A stretch of 60,463 nucleotides of DNA from an uncultured Bacteroidales bacterium (lineage in GTDB: Bacteria; Bacteroidota; Bacteroidia; Bacteroidales; Bacteroidaceae): contig CACZAN010000026.1 in NCBI GenBank assembly GCA_902779165.1, positions 1 through 60,463 of the forward strand, written 5' to 3'. Below are positions 24,392 to 31,839 of this stretch, piece after piece. The notes under the pieces are model-generated. The model made no database searches and was not told where the DNA came from. It saw only the letters and a list, made by a program, of their open reading frames with translations. A program made the position numbers and the translations under genes. How positions within the stretch are numbered: position 1 is the stretch's first letter; every line of letters begins with the position of its first letter.

Positions 24392-26182
24392 ATGAGAATC
24401 GAAACAACAAAAACTACAGCATGTATTAAGAAGATACTGTTTTATTCTGTACTTGCAGCGTTCATTAGCGTGATGACGGGCTGCATGTCAGATGACCCGT
24501 ATGGAGATATCAATAATGGTTCCAACGGAGGGAACAACGGTGGGGGAATGTTTGGCGGGAACGGAAACTCGACGACGACAGGCGAACTGGCGACGTTCGA
24601 CATTATGATAGACAAGACTTCGGCAGAGCCCACGACTTCGGCCAGCGAATACGTTCCCGACGAGGAGGACGTGCTGTCGGCCAGCGATTTTACGACCGAG
24701 GTGAACATCGACCTCTCGAATCCCATAGCAAAAACGGAGAATGGCGTGGAGGTGACGGTCAGCGGTGGTCACGTGACAGTGAATCACGGCTCGACGAAGA
24801 AGGTCTGTTATGTGGTGAGCGGCACTACCGACAATGGTTCTTTCACCGTACTGGGCGACAAGAAGTACGCGGTGAAGCTCAATGGCGTCAATATCACCAA
24901 CCCGGATTCCGCTGCGCTCAACCTGCTTAGTGGCAAGCGGGCTTTCATCATTCTTGCTGATGGCACCTCAAACACGTTGGCCGACGGTTCGGGTGGCAGT
25001 CATAAGGGTGCGCTCTACTGCAAGGGCAAGCTGCTCTTCAATGGTAGCGGACAGCTCAGCGTCAGTGGTAATACGAACAACGGCATCCATTCTGCAGACT
25101 ATATTGTATTCAACAAGGGCAACAATATCTATGTGAAGTCAACCGCCAACCATGGTATCAAAGCCAACGATGGCGTTTTTATCAATGGCGGCATCCTGAA
25201 TGTCGAGGTGTCGGCGTCAGCGGCGAAGGGTATCAACAGTGAAAGCCATATCTTTGTGAACGGCGGACGAACCACCGTGCTGACCACAGGCAACGGAACC
25301 TACGACAGCGATGAGCTCGAGGCAAAAGGTGCGGCGGGCATAAAGGCAGACTCGACATTCGTCATCAACGGCGGCGAGTTGAGACTGAAGAGTACCGGCT
25401 CGGGTGGAAAGGGAATCAATGCCGATATGGAGGCCTTCTTCAAAGGTGGCAGTGTTTATGTCATAACCTCGGGCGGACAGTATCAGAGCAATAATGATAC
25501 TTCTTCGCCAAAGGGCATCAAGACAGACGGCAACATCACTATTAGCGGAGGCCGGATTTGGGTTCGCACCAGCGGAAACAAAGGTGAAGGTATAGAAACC
25601 AAAGGCACGATGAATATTACCGGTGGCGAAGTGGCCAGCTATGCCTACGACGATGCCATCAATTCTAAAGGCGATATGACCATTAGTGGAGGCTACATCT
25701 ATGCTCACGGCCAAAACAACGACGGATTGGATGCCAACGGCAACTGCTACATCCAAGGTGGAACCGTCTATGCCATCTGTTCAGGCTCGCCCGAAGTGGC
25801 CATTGATGCCAACAGCGAGCAGCAGAAGAAGCTATACGTCACGGGAGGAACCCTCATTGCAGTGGGTGGACTGGAGAGCGGTTCGCAGCTCACGCAGGCT
25901 TGCTATCAGTCTTCATCGTGGTCACCTGGCACCTGGTATGCACTTTCCATAGACTCCAGCACCTTCTCCTTCCAGACTCCAACGGGTGGGGGCTCGGGTC
26001 TTGTCGTCTCAGGCGCATCGCAACCCGTGCTGACATCTGGCGTCAGTGTCAGCGGAGGCACTTCTTACTTCGGTGGCATGGGTAATGAAGGAGGTACGGT
26101 CAGTGGCGGAACCTCTGTCAGCCTATCGTCCTACTCGGGTGGTGGCGGAGGCAATATGCAGGGTGGCGGAGGCCGTTGGTGA
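24392..26182 (+). CDS. Beta-helix carbohydrate-binding lipoprotein (Cthe_2159-like)
   Basis: 596-residue surface lipoprotein. The signal sequence ends in the lipobox VMTGC (Cys about 31), followed by Asp-rich SDDPYGD, then Gly/Asn-rich linker. From about 120 to 520 the sequence is built of short strands with recurring GIN/GIH/GIK and NGG turns (NGIHSADYIVFNKGNNIYVKS, HGIKANDGVFINGG, KGINSESHIFVNGG, AGIKADSTFVINGG), the pattern of the Cthe_2159-type right-handed beta-helix (PF14262), a calcium-dependent pectin or cellulose binder. No catalytic residues are claimed. The C-terminus is Gly/Ser-rich (GGGGGNMQGGGGRW). It has its own near-consensus promoter and is convergent with the cyclo-ligase gene, 7 nt between them. 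Confidence 0.82.
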   Translation: MRIETTKTTACIKKILFYSVLAAFISVMTGCMSDDPYGDINNGSNGGNNGGGMFGGNGNSTTTGELATFDIMIDKTSAEPTTSASEYVPDEEDVLSASDFTTEVNIDLSNPIAKTENGVEVTVSGGHVTVNHGSTKKVCYVVSGTTDNGSFTVLGDKKYAVKLNGVNITNPDSAALNLLSGKRAFIILADGTSNTLADGSGGSHKGALYCKGKLLFNGSGQLSVSGNTNNGIHSADYIVFNKGNNIYVKSTANHGIKANDGVFINGGILNVEVSASAAKGINSESHIFVNGGRTTVLTTGNGTYDSDELEAKGAAGIKADSTFVINGGELRLKSTGSGGKGINADMEAFFKGGSVYVITSGGQYQSNNDTSSPKGIKTDGNITISGGRIWVRTSGNKGEGIETKGTMNITGGEVASYAYDDAINSKGDMTISGGYIYAHGQNNDGLDANGNCYIQGGTVYAICSGSPEVAIDANSEQQKKLYVTGGTLIAVGGLESGSQLTQACYQSSSWSPGTWYALSIDSSTFSFQTPTGGGSGLVVSGASQPVLTSGVSVSGGTSYFGGMGNEGGTVSGGTSVSLSSYSGGGGGNMQGGGGRW

Positions 26183-26189
26183 TGAAAGG

Positions 26190-26720
26190 CTAACAGATGA
26201 TGGCATCCATAGGGAGGTCGTGCTGTTCTGCCGGAAGGGACGAAATAAGTTGAAAGGGCCAGCAGATGCCGACTTTGTGGACATCAGGAAGGCGGGATAA
26301 TAGGCGGTCGTAGTATCCGCGACCGCGTCCCAGCCGTTGGCCGTCGGCCGTGAAGGCTACTCCGGGGATGACGGCGAGGTCGATGGCCTGATAGTTTGTG
26401 AAGAGACCGCCCGTGGGCTCCTGAATGCAGAACGCTCCTTCTTTAAGCGAGGCCTCGCCTTGATATTCATGCAGTTCGAGGTCATCGCCTACGACAACAG
26501 GCAGCAGCACACACTTTCCTTCTGAGCAGGCCTGACGGATGAGGTCGTGTGTGCAGACTTCATCGGGCAACGAATGGTAGAGGAGTACCACCTGAGCTTG
26601 CTGCCAAAAGGGGCTTGCCGTGAGTTTCGCAATGACTTCGCACGACAAGAGTGCCCGTTCCTCTTGGGAACAGGCTGCCTTTCGGCGTCGAATCTCCTGT
26701 CGAATCTCTTGTTTCGTCAT
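26190..26720 (-). CDS. 5-formyltetrahydrofolate cyclo-ligase
   Basis: Converts 5-formyl-THF to 5,10-methenyl-THF using ATP; 176 residues from the ATG at 26720 (MTKQEIRQEIRRRKAACSQEE). Family features are VLLYHSLPDEVCTHDLI, LLPVVVGDDLELHEY, PGVAFTADGQRLGRGRGYYDRLL (the Gly-rich GRGxGYYDR substrate loop) and KVGICWPFQLI. Its upstream region is the 22-bp palindromic repeat array, with the S41 protease gene beyond it on the same strand. Confidence 0.93.
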   Translation of the reverse strand: MTKQEIRQEIRRRKAACSQEERALLSCEVIAKLTASPFWQQAQVVLLYHSLPDEVCTHDLIRQACSEGKCVLLPVVVGDDLELHEYQGEASLKEGAFCIQEPTGGLFTNYQAIDLAVIPGVAFTADGQRLGRGRGYYDRLLSRLPDVHKVGICWPFQLISSLPAEQHDLPMDAIIC

Positions 26721-26740
26721 GATATTGTGAAGAGTTTCAA

Positions 26741-26842
26741 TAGTGGAATTCACGAGTTCCACCAGTGGAATTCGTCAGTTCCACCAGTGGAATTCGTCAG
26801 TTCCACCAGTGGAATTCGTCAGTTCCACCAGTGGAACTCGAC
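26741..26842. repeat. 22-bp tandem array of palindromes
   Basis: Four complete units (26755-26776, 26777-26798, 26799-26820, 26821-26842) follow a partial one (26741-26754). Each unit holds GTTCCAC-CA-GTGGAAT/C, so the array is a chain of identical small hairpins. It fills the gap between the S41 protease stop codon and the cyclo-ligase start. There are no variable spacers, so it is not a CRISPR array. It could act as a processing or termination signal, or as a series of protein-binding sites. Confidence 0.9.
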
Positions 26843-28554
26843 TATACGTATAGTTGTGCGATGCGGGATGAGATGACATGGGGGCGTGCTTCGCCACAGC
26901 TACTCAGTCTTGCAGTTGCTTTGTCTTCGTCGGTCTTTTCTTCCTGTGGTGCTTCGGGCATGGACTTACCTTCTTCGAAGAGCTGAAGGGCGCGTTGCAC
27001 GGCGGGGTCTTCCTTGCTCAGGTACTGAAGTCGCCAAGCCTGATCCTGGGCGTTGTAGATGATGTTCGATATAATGCTGCGCTCAAAGAGCGGGGCGCTG
27101 CGCTGGAGCATCAGGTTACGACGCTTCAGGCCATGTTCTTCGCCGTAGCGTGCGAACTTCTCGAGCAGGTTTTGGCGCTTGAGCCATTTTTCCATCTCAT
27201 CTACGCTGTCGAAGCGACCGAGCTGTTCGCGGTTCTCGTCGGTGAAGAGGAAGGCGAACTGGATGGTAAGTCCCGTCCATTGGGCTTCCTTGAAGTAGCT
27301 GGTGTAGAGCGTGGTGTCCTCGGGGATGAAGATGTCGGGCATGATGCCACCTCCGCCGTAGACGGTGCGCCCGAGCAGTGTCTTGTATTCCGGCCCGTCG
27401 TGATGAATACTGTCGGCAGAGAAGAACTCTCCGCGCTCGTAGCGGGCCATGAGGTCGTTTTCGTACTCTTCGCCATGCCCCTTTTCATAGGGTTTCTGGA
27501 TGCAGCGGCCAGAGGGGGTGTAGTAGCGGGCAATGGTCAGGCGCACCACGCTGCCGTCCTTGAACTCAATGGGTTGCTGCACCAGTCCCTTGCCGAAGGA
27601 ACGACGCCCGATGACGGTGCCCCGGTCATTGTCTTGAATGGCTCCGGCGAAGATTTCGGAGGCAGAAGCTGAACCCTCGTCGACCAGTACTATCAGCGGC
27701 AGCCGCTGGAAGGTTCCCCGGCCGTCTGTGCGGTATTCTTCGCGCTCGCTCTTGCGGCCTTCGGTATAGACCACGAGCTCTCCGCCAGGAAGGAACTCGT
27801 TGACCATCTGAATAGCTGTCTGCATATAGCCGCCCCGGTTGCCGCGCAGGTCCACGATGAGGCTTTTCATGCCTTGCATGTTCAGTCGTGCCAGCGCCAC
27901 CAGCATCTCGGGATAAGTGTTCTCGCCGAAGTTCTCGATGGAGATGTAGCCCGTGTTGCCGCTGAGCATGAAGTAGCTGTCCACGCTTTCCACTGGCACG
28001 TCGCCGCGAACGACCGTAATGTTCAGCGGTTCCTTGTAGCCGTGACGGCGGATGGTGAGCTTGACCTTTGAGTTCTTAGGTCCGCGCAGACGCTTCATGA
28101 TATTACGGTTGTCCATGCCGATGAGTGAGCTGTCGTCGGCAGCGATGATACGGTCGCCAGCCAGCACTCCCACCTTCTCCGACGGACCGCCCTTGATGAC
28201 ATTCATCACGTTGACGGTGTCCTTCTGCACGGTGAATCGTACTCCTATTCCAGAGAAGCTGCCGCGCAGTTCCTCGTTCGTCTCTTCGGCATCCTGGGCT
28301 GGAATGTAGCTGGAGTGGGGATCCAGTTCAGAGAGAATGACGGGCATGGCATCTTCCACCAACTCGTTGACATTCACCGTGTCCACGTAGTTGTTGTCGA
28401 TGATTTGCAACAGGTAGTTCAGCTTATTGCTGCCTGTGTTGATGATGTTCAGGCGGTTGCCTGAGAAGTGGTTGGCATAGAACGTTCCAATTAGGATTCC
28501 CACGACGACAGCAATGGCCAGCAGTAGTGGGACGAGACGTGATTTGGTATTCAT
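26842..28554 (-). CDS. S41 family C-terminal processing peptidase
   Basis: Exported serine protease of the CtpA/tail-specific type, 570 residues. An N-terminal membrane anchor or uncleaved signal (LVPLLLAIAVVVGILIGTFYA) is followed by an S41 N-terminal region, a PDZ domain (IGVRFTVQKDTVNVMNVIKGGPSEKVGVLAGDRI, about 100-180) and the protease core with LIVDLRGNRGG, DEGSASASEIFAGAIQDNDRG (nucleophile Ser) and IGRRSFGKGLVQ (catalytic Lys 25-26 residues later). Such enzymes trim periplasmic proteins. The start codon is preceded by a C-rich tandem repeat leader. The extreme C-terminus, after DKATARLSSCGEARP, is poorly conserved in appearance and runs to the edge of the repeat array. Confidence 0.93.
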   Translation of the reverse strand: MNTKSRLVPLLLAIAVVVGILIGTFYANHFSGNRLNIINTGSNKLNYLLQIIDNNYVDTVNVNELVEDAMPVILSELDPHSSYIPAQDAEETNEELRGSFSGIGVRFTVQKDTVNVMNVIKGGPSEKVGVLAGDRIIAADDSSLIGMDNRNIMKRLRGPKNSKVKLTIRRHGYKEPLNITVVRGDVPVESVDSYFMLSGNTGYISIENFGENTYPEMLVALARLNMQGMKSLIVDLRGNRGGYMQTAIQMVNEFLPGGELVVYTEGRKSEREEYRTDGRGTFQRLPLIVLVDEGSASASEIFAGAIQDNDRGTVIGRRSFGKGLVQQPIEFKDGSVVRLTIARYYTPSGRCIQKPYEKGHGEEYENDLMARYERGEFFSADSIHHDGPEYKTLLGRTVYGGGGIMPDIFIPEDTTLYTSYFKEAQWTGLTIQFAFLFTDENREQLGRFDSVDEMEKWLKRQNLLEKFARYGEEHGLKRRNLMLQRSAPLFERSIISNIIYNAQDQAWRLQYLSKEDPAVQRALQLFEEGKSMPEAPQEEKTDEDKATARLSSCGEARPHVISSRIAQLYV

Positions 28555-28555
28555 G

Positions 28556-28612
28556 ATGGGGAATGGGGCTTATGAGACTAATGGGGCGAATAGGTCTAAT
28601 GGGGCGAATGGG
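28556..28612. repeat. ATTAGCCCC/ATTCGCCCC-type tandem repeat before S41 protease gene
   Basis: On the plus strand GGGGAATGGGGCTTATGAGACTAATGGGGCGAATAGG and so on repeats a TAATGGGGC/GAATGGG unit. On the mRNA strand it is a C-rich leader ending just before the ATG. The unit matches the array before the DEAD-box helicase (5002-5053). Confidence 0.75.
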
Positions 28613-28623
28613 TGAGTAAGTCG

Positions 28624-29049
28624 TTACTCGTAGTTTTCGATGGGCATGTGCACCACCTCGATGTTTGCCCGCTTAAGGAGGTCTATGCCGTCGGTGAGGC
28701 GGTAGGAGCGGGCAAAGACCACCCGTCTGATGCCAGCCTGTATGATGAGCTTTGCACATTCGATGCAGGGCGAGTCGGTCACGTAGAGGGTGGCTCCCTC
28801 GGAGTTATTGCCAGAGCGGGCAATCTTGGTGATAGCATTGGCCTCGGCATGAAGAACGTATGGTTTTGTGACCCCGTCTTCCTCACAGATGTTTTCGAAG
28901 CCAGAGGGCGTGCCATTGTAGCCGTCGCTGATGATCATCTTATCTTTGACGACAAGTGCTCCGACCTGACGTCGGATGCAGTAGCTGTTTTCGCTCCAGA
29001 TGCGTGCCATGCGCAGGTAGCGAAGATCGAGATTCTTATTTGATGCCAT
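28624..29049 (-). CDS. Deoxycytidylate (dCMP) deaminase
   Basis: Zinc deaminase turning dCMP into dUMP for thymidylate synthesis; 141 residues. YLRMARIWSENSYCIRRQVGALVVKDKMIISDGYNGTPSGFENICE is the family N-terminus, HAEANAI carries the His ligand and catalytic Glu, and DSPCIECAKLII carries the two Cys ligands. ComEB-type proteins of Bacteroidales have the same size. The start codon overlaps the M3 peptidase stop by 14 nt, so the two are co-transcribed. Confidence 0.93.
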   Translation of the reverse strand: MASNKNLDLRYLRMARIWSENSYCIRRQVGALVVKDKMIISDGYNGTPSGFENICEEDGVTKPYVLHAEANAITKIARSGNNSEGATLYVTDSPCIECAKLIIQAGIRRVVFARSYRLTDGIDLLKRANIEVVHMPIENYE

Positions 29050-31084
29050 TTCTTTTGAGTAATGCTTCTATGGTTGGTTCGCCTCCGCGGAAGCGTTTGT
29101 AAAGTGTCATGGGGTGTTCCGTGCCGCCTTTGGAGAGGATGCAGTCGCGGAACCGCTGGGCTGTCTCGCGGTCGAAGATCCCGTGTTCCTTGAATACGGA
29201 GAAGGCGTCGGCGTCCAGCACCTCGGCCCATTTATAACTGTAGTAACCAGCGGCGTAACCGCCAGACATGATATGACTGAACTGTACGGTCATGCAGGTG
29301 CCGGGAACGGTGGGGAAGAGTAGTGCACGCTTCCAGGCTTCTTGTTCGAACGTCAGCAGGTCTGCATCGAAAGGTTGTTCCAGCGTGTAGAACGCCATAT
29401 CGAGCAGGCAGAAACTGACTTGTCGGATGCAGGCGTAGGCAACGTTGAAGTTTCGGCTGGCCACGATGCGGTCGATGAGATCCTGCGGGATAGGTTCGCC
29501 CGTCTGGTAGTGCTGGGCGAAAGTGTTGAGGAACTCGGGTTCCACTGCCCAGTTCTCCATAATCTGAGAGGGCAGTTCCACGAAGTCCCAATACACGTTG
29601 GTGCCTGAGAGCGAGGCAAAGCGGGTGTTGGCGAAGATGCCGTGCAGGGCGTGGCCAAATTCGTGGAGGAAGGTCTCGACCTCGCCTAAGGTGAGCAGGG
29701 CAGGCTTCGTCTCTGTGGGCTTGGTGAAGTTCATCACCAGCGAGACGTGTGGACGGCTGTTTCCGTCTTCCTTGCTGATCCATTGGTCTTTGTAGCTCGT
29801 CATCCAGGCGCCGCTCTGCTTGCCCTTGCGGGGGAAGAAGTCGCAGTAGAGTACCGCCAGGAATGATCCATCCTTGTCCAACACATCGTAGGCCACGACA
29901 TCAGGATGATAGACGGGAATCTCCTTGTTCTCTACAAAGGTGATGCCGTAGAGCCGTGTGGCGAGGCCGAAGACGCCTTGCTTGACGCGTGCTAATTCTA
30001 AATAAGGCCTCAGCATCTCGGCATCGATGTTGTAGCGTTCCATCTTTACCTTGTGGCCGTAGTACGAGAAGTCCCACGGTTGCAGCTGGAAGTCGTCGCC
30101 CTCCAGCTCACGTGCTTTCGCTTCTATCTCAGCAACTTCCTTGCGTGCCGGTTCCATGTATGCGTCGAGCAGCTTGTCGAGGAGGTCGTAGACGTTTTGT
30201 GCCCTCTCCGCCATGCGCTCTTTCAGGACGAGATCTGCGAAAGTCTTATAGCCTAATAGCTGTGCGCGTTCACGTCGGAGGTTGACGATGCGGCTCACGA
30301 TTTCCACGTTGTTTTGCTCATTGTCCTTGATGCAGAGGGTGTTCTTGGCCATGTACATCTGATGGCGCAGCTCGCGGTTGTCGGCGTAGGTGATGAAAGG
30401 GCCATAAGAAGGCGCGTGCAGGGTGAAGAGCCATCCTTCCTTACCGTGTTCCTTGGCGGTGAGAGCTGCCGCTTCACGAGCGGAGTCGGGCAAGCCGTTG
30501 AGGTCAGCCTCATCAGTAATATGCAGCTCAAAAGCGTTCGTTTCCTTCAGGTTGTTCTGTGAGAACTGAAGCGTGAGCAGGCTCATCTCGTTGTTGATTT
30601 CGCGCAGGCGCTTCTGATGCTCTTCGTCCAAGGCAGCACCGGCGCGGACGAATCCATCGTATGCTTTCTCCAGCAACATCTGCTCCTCGGGCGTAAGAGG
30701 ACGTTCTTCGCCGGCCTTGTAGCGTTGCCACACCGACTGAACGCGCTGGAAGTAACCCTTATTGAAGAGGACATTGTTGGCGTGCTCGGTGAGTATGGGC
30801 GACATCTTCTGCGCCAGTGCTTCCATCTCGTCGTTGGTCTCTGCTGAGAGTAGGTTGAAGAAAACCTTTGTGACTCGTTCCAGAAGGTCGTCGTCGATGG
30901 TTACGGCGATAGTGTTGTCGAAGGTCGGAACCTCGGGGTTGTCCACGATACTCTGAATGAAGGCTTCGTCCTGACGGATGCCTTCGAGCATCGCCGGCTC
31001 ATAGTCCTCCAACTGAATATCGGTAAAGGGTACCGTCTCGTGCGGCGTTTTATAATGCTTGACAAAGAATGGATTATCTCTCAT
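29036..31084 (-). CDS. dcp: M3 family peptidyl-dipeptidase
   Basis: Zinc metallopeptidase of 682 residues, the usual size for Dcp/oligopeptidase A. The zinc site is FLHEFGHALHGIFA (HExxH, about residue 468), with the third ligand in WDFVELPSQIMENW. Other marks are LNGLPDSAREAAALTAKEHG, RERAQLLGYKTFADLVL and YNIDAEMLRPYLEL. No signal peptide is seen, so a cytoplasmic role in breaking down short peptides is likely; releasing C-terminal dipeptides is the Dcp reaction. It lies between the Crp-like regulator (21 nt upstream) and the dCMP deaminase on the same strand. Confidence 0.92.
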   Translation of the reverse strand: MRDNPFFVKHYKTPHETVPFTDIQLEDYEPAMLEGIRQDEAFIQSIVDNPEVPTFDNTIAVTIDDDLLERVTKVFFNLLSAETNDEMEALAQKMSPILTEHANNVLFNKGYFQRVQSVWQRYKAGEERPLTPEEQMLLEKAYDGFVRAGAALDEEHQKRLREINNEMSLLTLQFSQNNLKETNAFELHITDEADLNGLPDSAREAAALTAKEHGKEGWLFTLHAPSYGPFITYADNRELRHQMYMAKNTLCIKDNEQNNVEIVSRIVNLRRERAQLLGYKTFADLVLKERMAERAQNVYDLLDKLLDAYMEPARKEVAEIEAKARELEGDDFQLQPWDFSYYGHKVKMERYNIDAEMLRPYLELARVKQGVFGLATRLYGITFVENKEIPVYHPDVVAYDVLDKDGSFLAVLYCDFFPRKGKQSGAWMTSYKDQWISKEDGNSRPHVSLVMNFTKPTETKPALLTLGEVETFLHEFGHALHGIFANTRFASLSGTNVYWDFVELPSQIMENWAVEPEFLNTFAQHYQTGEPIPQDLIDRIVASRNFNVAYACIRQVSFCLLDMAFYTLEQPFDADLLTFEQEAWKRALLFPTVPGTCMTVQFSHIMSGGYAAGYYSYKWAEVLDADAFSVFKEHGIFDRETAQRFRDCILSKGGTEHPMTLYKRFRGGEPTIEALLKRNGIK

Positions 31085-31105
31085 TTCTTAAGGCTGTAGT
31101 TTAAT

Positions 31106-31804
31106 TTATTGTTGTTTCTCAATTGCCCCCAGATCTGCTTTGAGCAAGGCCTCGAAGGACGGGACTTCGATACTCCTTCGTTCCATGATCAGGAGTCCGG
31201 CCGCTTGCATCTCGTGCAGCGCGTAGGACACGTAGCGCTTGTCTTCTCCGAGGTAGCGCCCCAGAATCCACATGGGGATATTGAAATGCTTGCGCCCGGC
31301 AGGCCGGCTGACGTGAGCTCGCATGAAGGCACGTATCCTTCCTCTAAGATTCTCTTCTGCCGGCAGCCAGTCTGTGAGTTCATTGCGAACGACGGCGGTT
31401 GTCAGCTGATTCAGCACATTCAGCCGGAAGACTTCGAAGTAAGCTGTCAGGGCACTGATGGTGCGTTTGTCGATGAAGAGCAGGCGGCATGTGCTGGCTG
31501 TCGTCAGGGTTTGAAGGTGATGACGTGTGCTGCCATAGAGGACTTCGAGTCCGACGACCGACGGAGCTGCCAATATCTCTTCTACACTCCATGAGCGGTC
31601 GGCAGAGAGACGCTGGGAGATGACTTTGCCTTCGAGTAGGAACAGCAGTCCCGTGCATGGTTGGTCCTGTTGGTGCAGAACGTGACCTTCTTCGATAGTA
31701 TCGAAATCCAAACGCGTGGATTCGAGGATGCGTGTGAGGTCATCGTGTCCCAGTCCTTGGAACAGCGGCAGGCTCAGTAGTGTGTCGAACATCGAAGGAT
31801 CCAT
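31106..31804 (-). CDS. Crp/Fnr family transcriptional regulator
   Basis: 232 residues: an N-terminal cyclic-nucleotide-binding-type beta-barrel (LPLFQGLGHDDLTRILESTRLDF ... GHVLHQQDQPCTGLLFLLEGKV), a connecting dimer helix (VFRLNVLNQLTTAVVRNEL) and a C-terminal winged helix whose recognition region is IPMWILGRYLGEDKRYVSYALHEMQAAGLL. There is no Cys cluster for an Fnr iron-sulfur centre, and the barrel lacks an obvious RxAS-type cAMP motif, so the ligand is unknown. It follows the type III glutamine synthetase gene by 35 nt on the same strand, making nitrogen status a possible but unproven cue. Confidence 0.88.
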   Translation of the reverse strand: MDPSMFDTLLSLPLFQGLGHDDLTRILESTRLDFDTIEEGHVLHQQDQPCTGLLFLLEGKVISQRLSADRSWSVEEILAAPSVVGLEVLYGSTRHHLQTLTTASTCRLLFIDKRTISALTAYFEVFRLNVLNQLTTAVVRNELTDWLPAEENLRGRIRAFMRAHVSRPAGRKHFNIPMWILGRYLGEDKRYVSYALHEMQAAGLLIMERRSIEVPSFEALLKADLGAIEKQQ

Positions 31805-31839
31805 GTGTCGGGCGCTTTCGGTGGCAGAGGAGCGTGTTG

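Noticed and set aside
26741-26842. Possible CRISPR array
   Set aside because: The 22-bp units are contiguous with no spacers, and no cas genes are in the window.
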